Shown here: in pieces, positions 41,953-51,186 of the stretch
Position numbering within the stretch: position 1 is the stretch's first letter
Layout of the letters: every line of letters begins with the position of its first letter
DNA from: an uncultured Prevotella sp.
Lineage (GTDB): Bacteria; Bacteroidota; Bacteroidia; Bacteroidales; Bacteroidaceae
Reading direction: 5' to 3'
NCBI GenBank assembly: GCA_946402275.1
Contig: CAMIVY010000007.1
Span: 1 to 64,000 of the forward strand
Length of the DNA: 64,000 nucleotides
Translations under genes and position numbers: made by a program
The notes under the pieces: generated by a model
The model's database searches: none
The model's input: the letters and a program-made list of their open reading frames with translations, nothing else
Told to the model about the DNA's origin: nothing

Positions 41953-43203
41953 ATGAAAATGAAAGACTTTGAAATCATGGCACCCGTAGGCAGCCGTGAG
42001 TCGCTGACGGCAGCGTTCCAGGCAGGAGCCGGCAGCGTGTATTTCGGCGTGGAGCAGTTGAACATGCGCTCGCACTCTGCCAACCACTTCACCATCGACG
42101 ACCTGCGCGACATTGCCGCCCAGTGCCGAGAGGCGGGCGTAAAATCGTACCTGACGGTGAACACCATCATCTACGGCGAGGACATCGCGCTGATGCATCA
42201 GATTATCGATGCCGCCAAGGAGGCCGAGATAACGGCTGTCATAGCCTGCGACATCGCCGTGATGACCTACTGCCGCCAGAAGGGCATGGAGGTACACCTC
42301 TCCACACAATTGAACATATCAAACATCGAGGCGCTGAAGTTCTACGCCCAGTTTGCCGATGTCGTGGTGCTGGCGCGTGAGCTGAACCTGGACCAGGTGG
42401 CAGAGATTTACCGACAGATAGAGGAGCAGCATGTCACCGGACCCAGCGGCGAACTGGTGCGCATCGAGATGTTCTGTCACGGAGCACTCTGCATGGCTGT
42501 CAGCGGCAAGTGCTACATGAGCCTCGACAACACCGGGCGCTCTGCCAACCGTGGCGCCTGCATGCAGATATGCCGCCGCAGCTACATCGTCACCGACCGC
42601 GAGACGGGCACCGAGCTGGAGATTGACAACAAGTACATCATGTCGCCCAAGGACCTGAAGACCATCCGCTTCATCGACCGCATGATGAAGAGCGGCGTGA
42701 GGGTCTTTAAGATTGAAGGGCGCGCCCGCGGTCCCGAATATGTCTATACCGTCGTGCAGTGCTACAAGGAGGCTATCCAGAGTGTATTGGACGATACCTT
42801 TACGGAAGATAAAAAGGATGCTTGGGACGAGCGACTGGCTACCGTCTTCAACCGCGGATTCTGGGACGGCTACTACCAGGGACAGACGCTGGGCGAGTGG
42901 AACAAGAACTACGGGTCGAACGCCACCGAGCGCAAGCAGTACATCGGCAAGGGTGTGAAATACTTCTCGAAGCTCGGTGTCGCTGAGTTCACCGTGGAGG
43001 CCGACACGTTCTCCGTAGGCGACAAGATGCTCATCACCGGTCCCACGACGGGTGTGATGTATGTCACCGTTGACGAGATTCACGACGACGTGCAGGCCGT
43101 ACAGACCGCCCAACAGGGCACGCGCGTCAGTATCAAGGTGCCCGATAAGGTGCGCCCCAGCGACAAGCTCTTTAAAATTATCAGATTAGAAAATAAATCG
43201 TAA
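41953..43203 (+). CDS. U32 family peptidase-like protein (RlhA/TrhP type)
   Basis: 416 residues. The opening FEIMAPVGSRESLTAAFQAGAGSVYFG and the Cys cluster MFCHGALCMAVSGKCYMS...RGACMQICRR (about 170-215) are the U32 signature. Characterised members (RlhA, TrhP/YegQ) are needed for hydroxylation of 23S rRNA or tRNA wobble uridine, and the Cys residues suggest an iron-sulfur cluster. Which RNA is the target here is not clear. sufE follows after 31 bp, consistent with a cluster-dependent enzyme. Confidence 0.88.
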   Translation: MKMKDFEIMAPVGSRESLTAAFQAGAGSVYFGVEQLNMRSHSANHFTIDDLRDIAAQCREAGVKSYLTVNTIIYGEDIALMHQIIDAAKEAEITAVIACDIAVMTYCRQKGMEVHLSTQLNISNIEALKFYAQFADVVVLARELNLDQVAEIYRQIEEQHVTGPSGELVRIEMFCHGALCMAVSGKCYMSLDNTGRSANRGACMQICRRSYIVTDRETGTELEIDNKYIMSPKDLKTIRFIDRMMKSGVRVFKIEGRARGPEYVYTVVQCYKEAIQSVLDDTFTEDKKDAWDERLATVFNRGFWDGYYQGQTLGEWNKNYGSNATERKQYIGKGVKYFSKLGVAEFTVEADTFSVGDKMLITGPTTGVMYVTVDEIHDDVQAVQTAQQGTRVSIKVPDKVRPSDKLFKIIRLENKS

Positions 43204-43234
43204 ATAGTAAATAGTCAAATTGTAAATTAGCATC

Positions 43235-43657
43235 ATGACGATTAACGAGATACAAGACGAGATTATTGAGGAATTCGCCGGTTTCGACGACTGGATGGAC
43301 AAGTACCAGTTGCTGATAGACCTGGGCAACGACCAAGAGCCTCTTGACGAGAAATACAAGGTGGAGAGCAACCTGATTGACGGTTGTCAGAGCCGTGTGT
43401 GGCTGCAGGCCGACTATGCGGATGGTATTATTACCTTTACGGCAGAGAGCGATGCCTTGATAGTAAAGGGCATCGTGGCACTGCTCATCAGGGTGCTGTC
43501 AGGTCATACTCCCGACGAGATACTGAATGCTGACCTGTACTTCATCGAACAGATAGGCTTGAAGGAACACCTGTCGCCAACGCGCTCCAATGGCCTGCTC
43601 GCAATGGTGAAGCAAATGCGGATGTATGCCCTCGCTTTCAAGAGCAAAGAGCAATAA
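43235..43657 (+). CDS. sufE: SufE family sulfur acceptor
   Basis: 140 residues. It has the SufE fold pattern: an N-terminal helix with EIIEEFAGFDDWMDKYQLLIDLG, the acceptor Cys in IDGCQSRVWL (about residue 52) and GLLAMVKQMR near the end. It accepts sulfur from a SufS-type cysteine desulfurase for Fe-S cluster assembly. It is downstream of the U32 gene in the same direction. Confidence 0.9.
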   Translation: MTINEIQDEIIEEFAGFDDWMDKYQLLIDLGNDQEPLDEKYKVESNLIDGCQSRVWLQADYADGIITFTAESDALIVKGIVALLIRVLSGHTPDEILNADLYFIEQIGLKEHLSPTRSNGLLAMVKQMRMYALAFKSKEQ

Positions 43658-43704
43658 AAATGCATCTATTCCGGCTTTTGTTTGCAACATATCGAAATAT
43701 TTTG

Positions 43705-43712
43705 TATATTTG
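43705..43712 (+). promoter_or_regulatory. -7 box for the unknown gene-phosphatase-rpoN run
   Basis: TATATTTG, 30 bp upstream of the ATG at 43743, which also has AGGAGGG. It rules out the ORF-track start at 43626. Confidence 0.6.
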
Positions 43713-43742
43713 CAGCATAAAACTTTAATAGGAGGGACTAAA

Positions 43743-44423
43743 ATGGCAAACAATCATTCATCTTTGACACCAAGGTCGAAAGGTAGCAGCCTGTGGCACG
43801 ACGACTATTGGCTGTTGGTCATGCAGCTTTATCTGCGTAAGCCAGTAGGTGTAAAACCGATGTACAGTCGTGATGCCATTTTCTTGTGTATGGAGTTGCA
43901 TATCCAGCCGGAGCAACTGTTTGCACGGCAGTGCGAGATAGCCCACCTGGAGACACCTCGCATAGAGCGTATCTGGGAGGAATATGGCCGTAACCCTAAG
44001 CGGTTGACAAGGGCGGTAAGCCTGTTGCGCAACATGATAGGATTCAATAGCAGCGGCGACTTCTATGAGGGCGTGGAGACCAAGGAAACCTTCGAACCTG
44101 ATTTCCGTCCCTTAGAGGCTGATGAAAGGTTGATGCCTATCTCGCTGGTGATAATCCTCGACCTCTATTTCCGTCTGACACCGGTCACGATGGTGAAGGA
44201 AACGCCAGAGGTGCGCGATATGGCCAGCCTTCTGAAAGTACCCGTGTCCTTGGTCGTCGATGTATTGAACATCTTCCAGGTCTGTGATCCTTATATGCGT
44301 CGTCACGATGTGATTGTTCATCCGCTGCTGGAAGCATGTCAGCAGATATGGAAACGCTATGGCAATATGGATTTACGTCAACTGGCTTCTTATGCCACAG
44401 AACTCAGGGCTTATTATTTGTGA
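43743..44423 (+). CDS. Conserved hypothetical protein
   Basis: From the ATG at 43743 the product has 226 residues. It is soluble, basic in its first half and has several amphipathic helices (WHDDYWLLVMQLYLRKP, RIWEEYGRNPKRLTRAV, HPLLEACQQIWKRYG). I recognise no domain, and there is no signal peptide. It is the first gene of a rightward run with two histidine phosphatases (15 bp gap) and rpoN. Confidence 0.65.
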   Translation: MANNHSSLTPRSKGSSLWHDDYWLLVMQLYLRKPVGVKPMYSRDAIFLCMELHIQPEQLFARQCEIAHLETPRIERIWEEYGRNPKRLTRAVSLLRNMIGFNSSGDFYEGVETKETFEPDFRPLEADERLMPISLVIILDLYFRLTPVTMVKETPEVRDMASLLKVPVSLVVDVLNIFQVCDPYMRRHDVIVHPLLEACQQIWKRYGNMDLRQLASYATELRAYYL

Positions 44424-44438
44424 TAAACATTCAGCGTT

Positions 44439-45764
44439 ATGAGGAATATCAAGATAGGGTTGTCGGTGATGGTGATGCTTCTTGGCATCATCCTGCAGAC
44501 GGTGGCTCAAGACGTCAGGAAAGAACTGAAGGCTGATGCCAATCGGTCTGCAGGTGTGTACTATGCCTTGCCCGTTTCAAAATCCTATCATGACACTCCT
44601 GCTCCAAAAGGGAAGCACCCCTACTATTTCAGTCATTATGGCTGTCCTGCCGCTTTTTATCTGACACAGTCCAAAGAATACAAGATTCCTTTGACTATTC
44701 TCGCCAAGGCTGACAGTCTGGGAAAACTCACCACCTTGGGACGTGACGTGCTGAAACGTATTGAACAGGTGTGGGAGGATGCCAGGCAGCGCTCCGGTGA
44801 GGTAAAGGAGCAGGGGGCCTTGCAGATGAGAGAACAGATGAAGCAGCTGGTACAGCGGTTCCCCGAAATGTTTACCGCTGACAGCTATATTGATTCGCGC
44901 AGCATCGTGATAAGCCGCAATATCCAGTCATGTAACGAGGCGATGGTGGAACTGGCCAGACATTGCCACTCCTATAAGGCATTCTTTTCCTCCCATCGTG
45001 ACAGAAACTGGTTGAACCCGTTGGATGATAAGCTGTCCTCACAGCGTATGGACTCCCTGACAATGGTGTACTACAATAGGTTCTATGCGCTGAACACCAG
45101 TGATACCAGACTGATGGAGTCGCTCTTCTCCGACCAGAACTATGTCGTACAGAATATCGATGCAGCAGCCTTGAGCAGGGCATTGTTCCGACTGGCTGGC
45201 AGCGTCCAGATGACGAAGTTGGAGAAACGGCTCACGCTCTATGACCTGTTTACGCCAGAAGAAATCTACCGTCATTGGCGCCGGCAGAATGCATGGAACT
45301 ATATCAGCTATGGCAACTGTACTTTGAATGGGGGAAAACAACCCTATATTCAGCGTGAGACTCTGTGGAACATGCTGCACATGGGTGATAGTGTGCTGAC
45401 TCTTGACCATCCCGTTGTCCATCTGCGTTACACCCATGAGAATGCCGTCATGTCGTTGGCCAGTCTGATGGAACTTGACGGATGCGGTGTTTCCACCTCC
45501 AATCTGGACAGCCTCGAGCTTTATGGATGGGTGAATTACCGTATTGCGCCCCTTGGAGGCAGGATAGAACTGATACACTACCGTAGTGGTCCCCACGACA
45601 AAGACCCTCTTGTGAAGGTGCTGCTCAATGGACGTGAGGCACGATTGCCTGTAGAGACTAACTGTGCACCCTATTACCATTGGTATGATGTGAAACGCTA
45701 TTACCTGCGTAAGCTGTATCGTTATGAGAATGCCAGAAACAATGAGAAGGATCAAAAGAAATAA
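44439..45764 (+). CDS. Histidine-phosphatase paralogue lacking the catalytic motif
   Basis: 441 residues with a signal peptide ending LQTVAQ. Along its length it resembles the next gene's product (shared SHYG, LTPLG/TTLGRDVL, MxQLVQRFPE, LNGGKQP, KVLLNxxEA and YYHWYD blocks). The active-site motif HYGRHGSRY of the neighbour reads HYGCPAAFY here, so the phosphorylated His and both flanking Arg are gone. The distal block keeps a His (RYTHENAV). It is probably a non-catalytic paralogue, exported, with a binding or regulatory role. Confidence 0.8.
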   Translation: MRNIKIGLSVMVMLLGIILQTVAQDVRKELKADANRSAGVYYALPVSKSYHDTPAPKGKHPYYFSHYGCPAAFYLTQSKEYKIPLTILAKADSLGKLTTLGRDVLKRIEQVWEDARQRSGEVKEQGALQMREQMKQLVQRFPEMFTADSYIDSRSIVISRNIQSCNEAMVELARHCHSYKAFFSSHRDRNWLNPLDDKLSSQRMDSLTMVYYNRFYALNTSDTRLMESLFSDQNYVVQNIDAAALSRALFRLAGSVQMTKLEKRLTLYDLFTPEEIYRHWRRQNAWNYISYGNCTLNGGKQPYIQRETLWNMLHMGDSVLTLDHPVVHLRYTHENAVMSLASLMELDGCGVSTSNLDSLELYGWVNYRIAPLGGRIELIHYRSGPHDKDPLVKVLLNGREARLPVETNCAPYYHWYDVKRYYLRKLYRYENARNNEKDQKK

Positions 45765-45768
45765 GGCT

Positions 45769-47055
45769 ATGAGACGATTTGCTATCCTGTTCACACTTCT
45801 TTCCTTGCTCGTTATAGACACGGCGCAGGGACAACCTGTGCTGGAGATAATCAAGAAGGATGCGTCATACGCCTCCTGCAACTATAGCCTCTATCCGGAC
45901 AGCATACCTGATAACCTGACTCCTGCCCCCGCAGGCAAGCGTCCGTTCTATATCTCGCACTATGGCAGGCATGGCTCCCGATATATCAGTAACCGAAAGG
46001 GCTTCGACATTCCCTATAGAATGATGCAGCATGCCAGAGCCGTTGATGAGTTGACGCCAATAGGCAAGCATGTCTTGGAGGAAATGGACATGATTATGAA
46101 TGATACGGAGGGGCGATGGGGTGAGCTGACACCCTTGGGCGGCAGGCAATGCCGTCAGATTTCCCGTCGGATGATGCAGCGCTTCCCTGAGGTGTTTGAA
46201 GGTGATGCGCATGTACAGGCAAAAAGCACGAAGGCAGCGCGGTGTATGGCCTCGATGGGTTATGCCATGATGGAGATGGCTGAGCAGAATCCCCAGCTGC
46301 AGATTACAATGGAAGCTTCTGTGCGTGATATGGACTATCTGAACCATCAAGACCCCTGGTCACGTTCGGAGTATATGACACCAGAGACCAAGAAGGCCTT
46401 CGATGAGTTTGTCAACCCACGGATGGGTAACAGCCGACTGATGGAGCAGATCTTCAAGAATCCCGATATTGTCAAGGAACTGGTTGACGAGTCGCATTTT
46501 AACTATTACCTCATGAAGATGGGGCTGTTCGTCTTACATACCCATCTGAGTGACCATACCTATCTGAAAAACCTTTTCCAACCGGAAGAGCTGTACCGTA
46601 TGTGGCAGGTGGATAATGCCCTTTGGTATGTTCAGCATGGTGCTTGTAAACTGAACGGTGGACGCCAGCCTTTCACACAGCGTAACTTGCTGCGCAGACT
46701 TATTGCTGATGCTGACAGCTGTCTGCAACTTGCACGGCCTGGTGCCCATTTGCGTTTTGGGCACGACACCGTGATATTACCTTTGGTCTGTCTGATGGGT
46801 ATCAATGGCTATGATCTGGCCACTGACAACTTCAACGACCTGGAGGCGAAAGGATGGTGGTGCTCTTCTGTCTTCCCGATGGCTAGTAGTGTACAAGTGA
46901 TATTCTACCGTAGTAATCCTAAAGACCAGGACGTATTGGTGAAGGTGCTCCTCAATGAGCAAGAGGCCACCCTCCCCATAGCCACAGACAATGCACCCTA
47001 TTATCACTGGAAGGACTTCCGACGCTATTGCATAGAGAAGTCGGAACAACAATAA
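45769..47055 (+). CDS. Secreted histidine phosphatase (MINPP/acid phosphatase-like)
   Basis: The ATG at 45769 gives a signal peptide (MRRFAILFTLLSLLVIDTAQGQ) and 428 residues. The branch-2 histidine phosphatase motif HYGRHGSRY (about 63-71) and the distal RFGHDTVILPL (proton donor, about 325) are intact. Bacteroidales members include inositol-polyphosphate phosphatases and other exported phosphomonoesterases; the substrate is not clear here. It starts 4 bp after its catalytically changed paralogue and 7 bp before rpoN. Confidence 0.85.
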   Translation: MRRFAILFTLLSLLVIDTAQGQPVLEIIKKDASYASCNYSLYPDSIPDNLTPAPAGKRPFYISHYGRHGSRYISNRKGFDIPYRMMQHARAVDELTPIGKHVLEEMDMIMNDTEGRWGELTPLGGRQCRQISRRMMQRFPEVFEGDAHVQAKSTKAARCMASMGYAMMEMAEQNPQLQITMEASVRDMDYLNHQDPWSRSEYMTPETKKAFDEFVNPRMGNSRLMEQIFKNPDIVKELVDESHFNYYLMKMGLFVLHTHLSDHTYLKNLFQPEELYRMWQVDNALWYVQHGACKLNGGRQPFTQRNLLRRLIADADSCLQLARPGAHLRFGHDTVILPLVCLMGINGYDLATDNFNDLEAKGWWCSSVFPMASSVQVIFYRSNPKDQDVLVKVLLNEQEATLPIATDNAPYYHWKDFRRYCIEKSEQQ

Positions 47056-47062
47056 CAAGCGC

Positions 47063-48550
47063 ATGGCACAGGAGCAGATACAGGAACAAAGGTTGACACA
47101 ACAGCAGAAGTTGACGCAGAGCATTACGCAGCAGCAACTCCTGCAGGCGCAATTGACGGAATTGCCCATAACACAGCTAGTGGAACGTGTCAATGCGGAG
47201 ATGGATGACAATCCTGCCTTGGAAATATCTGCCGAAGAACCGGAATACGCTGAGTCCTCTGAGTTTTCTGAATCTTCCGAGACTTCCGATTCTTATGAAC
47301 AGGAAGAACGCCAGTCGGCCTTGGATGCTGCCTTTGAATCGCTGGGACGTGACGACGAAGACCTGCCTGTCTATCAGGGAGGCTATTCCTCGCAGGAAGA
47401 GCGCGAAGAGATTGTCTATGGGCAGTCAGAATCTTTTTATGACCAGCTGAAGGAGCAGATGGATATGACAACCCTTACTGACGAGGAGAAGGGCGTGATG
47501 GAGTATCTGATAGGCTCGCTGGATGATGACGGGCTTCTGCGAAAACCCCTACACAGCATTTGTGACGAACTGGCTATCTATCATCATATCGACATCACCG
47601 ATGAACACCTTCTGCAGGTGCTACGCAAGTTACAGGAATTCGATCCTGCTGGCATTGGCGCCCGTTCGCTGCAAGAGTGCTTGTTGCTGCAGATTGCTCG
47701 TCGAGAGCCTTCTAAGTTGAAAGACCTGATGCAGCAGACTATAGAAAACTATTTCGAGTTGTTTACCAAAAAGCATTGGGAGAAATTGCAGCAGCAACTG
47801 CAGCTCACAGACTTGCAGGCAGAAACTCTTATCAAAGAACTCCGAAAGCTGAATCCCAAGCCTGGAACATCGATGGGCGAGGTGGTGGGACGTTCCATTC
47901 AACAGATAACGCCCGACTTTATTGTCGATACGCAGGAAGATGGTACGGTGACTTTCTCGTTGAACACGGGTGACATTCCTGAGTTACATGTATCCCAGTC
48001 GTTTACTGATACCCTCAAAGAGTATCAGGAAAATAAGGATAATATGAGTCGGCAGATGAAGGAAGCCCTGCTTTATACAAAGAAAAAGGTGGATGCAGCA
48101 CAGAGTTTCATAGAGGCCATCCAGGTGCGACGTCACACCTTGACCGTCACCATGAAAGCCATCATCCAATGGCAGCACCGTTTCTTCGAGGATGGTGACG
48201 AGGCATCTCTCCGTCCCATGATTCTGAAAGATATTGCGGAGAAGACGGGGTTAGACCTTAGCACGGTGTCACGCGTGTCAAATTCAAAATATGCTCAGAC
48301 ACGCTGGGGAACCTTCCCGTTGCGCTATTTCTTCAGTGACGGATATACGACTGCTGACGGTGAAGAACTATCGACCCGTGAAATCAAGGCTGCCTTACGA
48401 GACATCGTCGATACAGAAGATAAACATGCCCCTTTCAGCGATGATGCGCTGCGGGAGGAATTGACAAGACGCGGATATCCTATTGCCCGCCGTACGGTGG
48501 CAAAATATCGGGAGGCATTGGGAATACCGATAGCGCGACTGCGTCGCTAG
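47063..48550 (+). CDS. rpoN: RNA polymerase sigma-54 factor
   Basis: 495 residues. Region I is Gln/Leu-rich (QQQKLTQSITQQQLLQAQL), region II acidic (EPEYAESSEFSESSETSD), and the C-terminus has the core-binding domain, the HTH (LSTVSRVSNSKYAQT) and the RpoN box ARRTVAKYREALGI. It needs an AAA+ activator, none of which is seen in this window. It lies in a rightward run behind the phosphatase pair. Confidence 0.95.
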   Translation: MAQEQIQEQRLTQQQKLTQSITQQQLLQAQLTELPITQLVERVNAEMDDNPALEISAEEPEYAESSEFSESSETSDSYEQEERQSALDAAFESLGRDDEDLPVYQGGYSSQEEREEIVYGQSESFYDQLKEQMDMTTLTDEEKGVMEYLIGSLDDDGLLRKPLHSICDELAIYHHIDITDEHLLQVLRKLQEFDPAGIGARSLQECLLLQIARREPSKLKDLMQQTIENYFELFTKKHWEKLQQQLQLTDLQAETLIKELRKLNPKPGTSMGEVVGRSIQQITPDFIVDTQEDGTVTFSLNTGDIPELHVSQSFTDTLKEYQENKDNMSRQMKEALLYTKKKVDAAQSFIEAIQVRRHTLTVTMKAIIQWQHRFFEDGDEASLRPMILKDIAEKTGLDLSTVSRVSNSKYAQTRWGTFPLRYFFSDGYTTADGEELSTREIKAALRDIVDTEDKHAPFSDDALREELTRRGYPIARRTVAKYREALGIPIARLRR

Positions 48551-48559
48551 TAGAGAAGT

Positions 48560-49180
48560 ATGAAAAGTGAAAGACAAATGATTTTGATGGCGCGTGTACT
48601 CAGTATGGTGTTCACGCCCTTCTACCTGCCCATTATAGGGTTGGTAGTTCTCTTCTTTTTCAGTTATCTGAGCATGTTCCCATGGTCCTATAAGTTCCAT
48701 GTGCTGTTGATGACCTACCTCTTTACCATCCTGATGCCTACTGTGTTGATTCACCTGTATCGTCGCTATCAGGGTTGGAACCTCATTGAGTTAGGACGGC
48801 GCGAGCGACGTATGGTGCCATACGTCATCTCCATCCTCTGTTATTTCACCTGCATCTATGTCATGGAGCGTTTGCATATGCCTCATTTCATGGGTTCTAT
48901 CATCATTGCAGCCTTATTGGTGCAGATAGTATGCGCCATTACCAATATATGGTGGAAAATCTCTACTCATACCGCGGCCATCGGTGGGGTAGGAGGTGCC
49001 TTGTTTGCTTTTGCGGAGTATCTAGGATTCAATCCAGTATGGTGGCTTTGCTTGGTATTTCTTGTAGCAGGACTGCTGGGTACCAGTCGTATGATTCTGC
49101 GACAGCATAACCTGGCACAGGTAGTGACTGGCTTCTGGGTCGGCTTCGTTTGTGCTGCCGTTGCGATATTGTTTATTTAG
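48560..49180 (+). CDS. PAP2-like membrane phosphatase
   Basis: 206 residues with six hydrophobic segments. STHTAAIGG (about 137) and GTSRMILRQHNLAQVV (about 172-187) resemble motifs C2 and C3 of PAP2 phosphatases. The first motif (KxxxxxxRP) is not clear, so activity is uncertain. Homologues in Bacteroidetes follow housekeeping genes. Its start is 9 bp after rpoN. Confidence 0.6.
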   Translation: MKSERQMILMARVLSMVFTPFYLPIIGLVVLFFFSYLSMFPWSYKFHVLLMTYLFTILMPTVLIHLYRRYQGWNLIELGRRERRMVPYVISILCYFTCIYVMERLHMPHFMGSIIIAALLVQIVCAITNIWWKISTHTAAIGGVGGALFAFAEYLGFNPVWWLCLVFLVAGLLGTSRMILRQHNLAQVVTGFWVGFVCAAVAILFI

Positions 49181-49265
49181 AGGTAAGTTGTGAGAGGTAA
49201 GTTGTGAGAAGTGAGATGTAAGATGCTAGAGCCCAATTATGAATTATAAATTATGAATTAAAAAT

Positions 49266-49772
49266 ATGACCCCAATTGTTAGTATTATCATGGGCAGCAC
49301 CAGCGACCTGCCCGTTATGGAGAAAGCATGTAAACTGCTGGATGAACTGCAGATTCCCTTTGAGGTGAATGCGTTGTCAGCCCACCGCACACCGGAGGCT
49401 GTAGAGACTTTTGCAAAAGGTGCCAAGGAACGTGGACTGAAAGTAATTATTGCCGCTGCCGGTATGGCGGCAGCACTGCCTGGCGTGATAGCTGCATCCA
49501 CGACGTTACCAGTCATTGGCGTGCCTATCAAGGGTATGTTGGACGGTCTGGATGCTATGCTCAGCATCATACAGATGCCCCCAGGCATTCCCGTAGCTAC
49601 TGTAGGTGTTAATGGCGCTCAGAATGCAGCCATCTTGGCTGTTCAGATGCTGGCATTGAGTGATGAGGCTATAGCCCAGCGTTTGGCAGACTATAAGAGT
49701 GGGCTGAAGGCTAAGATAGAGAAGGCCAATAAAGACTTGGCTGAAGTGAAATACGAATTTAAGACCAATTAG
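49266..49772 (+). CDS. purE: 5-(carboxyamino)imidazole ribonucleotide mutase
   Basis: 168 residues. The PurE core is clear: IIMGSTSDLPVMEKA (about 7-21), SAHRTPE (about 38) and GMAAALPGVIAASTTLPVIGVP. It converts N5-CAIR to CAIR in purine synthesis. The stop is 4 bp before ispG, within tandem 9-bp repeats. Confidence 0.93.
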   Translation: MTPIVSIIMGSTSDLPVMEKACKLLDELQIPFEVNALSAHRTPEAVETFAKGAKERGLKVIIAAAGMAAALPGVIAASTTLPVIGVPIKGMLDGLDAMLSIIQMPPGIPVATVGVNGAQNAAILAVQMLALSDEAIAQRLADYKSGLKAKIEKANKDLAEVKYEFKTN

Positions 49773-49806
49773 TCCTATGAGCCCTATAAGTCCTATAAGC
49801 CCTATA
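49771..49806 (+). repeat. Four tandem 9-bp repeats spanning the ispG start
   Basis: AGTCCTATG, AGCCCTATA, AGTCCTATA and AGCCCTATA follow each other directly. The first supplies the ispG ATG, and the array encodes MSPISPISPI. Copy-number change would add or remove SPI triplets without a frameshift. Confidence 0.75.
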
Positions 49807-51186
49807 CAAAGAAGGCTCACTACCGTCGCCCATGTTGGCAACATTGCTATTGGTGGCAACAACCCCATCCGCATCCAGTCAATGGCCACGGTAGATACCA
49901 ACGATACAGAGGGTGGCGTAGCTCAGGCTAAGCGTATCATTGATGCTGGCGGAGAACTGGTTCGCTTTACTACCCAGGGAACGCGTGAGGCAGAGAATAT
50001 GAAGAACATCTCAGCACGGCTGAAGGCTGACGGTTATATGACGCCCTTGGTGGCTGACGTCCACTTCACGGCACATACTGCCGATGTAGCTGCGCAGTAT
50101 TGCGAGAAGGTGCGCATTAACCCCGGCAACTATGTTGACCCAGGGCGCACGTTCAAGCATCTGGAATATACGGATGAGGAATATGCTGCGGAACTGAAGA
50201 AGATTGAGGCAAAGCTCGTTCCTTTCCTGAACATCTGCAAAGAGCACCATACCGCCGTGCGCATCGGTGTGAACCACGGCTCACTCTCCGACCGCATCAT
50301 GTCGCGTTACGGTGATACCCCCGAGGGCATTGTAGAGAGCTGTATGGAGTTTCTGCGCATCTTCAGACGTGAACATTTTGATGATGTTGTCATCAGCATC
50401 AAGGCGTCTAACACTGTGGTGATGGTCACCACCGTGAGGTTGCTTGTCAAGACGATGGACCAAGAAGATATGCACTATCCCTTGCACTTGGGTGTTACGG
50501 AAGCCGGTGAGGGCGAGGATGGTCGCATCAAGTCGGCTGTAGGCATTGGTGCTCTGCTCACCGAAGGCATTGGCGACACCATACGCGTGTCTCTGTCGGA
50601 AGAGCCTGAGTACGAGATTCCTGTTGCCCGTAAACTGGTGGATATGATTCCTGAGTGTGCTCAACTGCGTGCTGAGGCTGAGGCAAGCATCCACGATGAT
50701 ACCATTACGCTGACCCTTGATGCTCCCGATTGGGAAACACTGCAACTCAAGGCTTCTATGGCCGTAGGTGCCTTGCTCATCGACCGCAAGGCTACGAAGC
50801 TTGTGATAAATAGTGGTTCGCGATTCAGTCGCGAACAGTTGCTGACCCTTGCGGACGCCATTCTGCAGGCTGCTCGCATCAAGTTTACCAAGACGGAATA
50901 TATCTCCTGCCCAGGCTGTGGTCGTACGCTGTATAACTTGCAGGAAACCATTGCCCGCATCAAGGCAGCCACCAGCCATTTGGTTGGTCTGAAAATAGGT
51001 ATCATGGGCTGCATCGTCAATGGCCCTGGTGAGATGGCAGATGCCGACTACGGCTATGTCGGAGCAGGCCGCGGCAAGATATCGCTCTACAAGCAAAAGG
51101 TCTGCGTCGAGAAAAACATCCCCGAAACAGAGGCGGTAGCCAAGCTCTTAGAGCTCATCGAAAAAGACAGGAAGGCAAAGGCTTAG
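49777..51186 (+). CDS. ispG: 4-hydroxy-3-methylbut-2-enyl diphosphate synthase
   Basis: 469 residues. The TIM barrel starts NNPIRIQSMATVDTNDTE and includes VADVHF and RINPGN; the 4Fe-4S domain has CPGCGRTLYN (about 377) and MGCIVNGPGEM (about 410). It makes HMBPP in the MEP isoprenoid pathway. Many Bacteroidetes IspG proteins carry a large extra domain between barrel and cluster and reach about 600 residues; only about 100 residues separate them here. The N-terminal MSPISPISPI comes from DNA repeats. Confidence 0.92.
   Translation: MSPISPISPIQRRLTTVAHVGNIAIGGNNPIRIQSMATVDTNDTEGGVAQAKRIIDAGGELVRFTTQGTREAENMKNISARLKADGYMTPLVADVHFTAHTADVAAQYCEKVRINPGNYVDPGRTFKHLEYTDEEYAAELKKIEAKLVPFLNICKEHHTAVRIGVNHGSLSDRIMSRYGDTPEGIVESCMEFLRIFRREHFDDVVISIKASNTVVMVTTVRLLVKTMDQEDMHYPLHLGVTEAGEGEDGRIKSAVGIGALLTEGIGDTIRVSLSEEPEYEIPVARKLVDMIPECAQLRAEAEASIHDDTITLTLDAPDWETLQLKASMAVGALLIDRKATKLVINSGSRFSREQLLTLADAILQAARIKFTKTEYISCPGCGRTLYNLQETIARIKAATSHLVGLKIGIMGCIVNGPGEMADADYGYVGAGRGKISLYKQKVCVEKNIPETEAVAKLLELIEKDRKAKA

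Noticed and set aside
42319-43113. 264-aa minus-strand ORF
   Set aside because: It is antisense to the U32 gene, which has the conserved Cys motif and promoter.
45039-45881. 280-aa minus-strand ORF
   Set aside because: It is antisense to the two phosphatase genes and has no recognisable domain.
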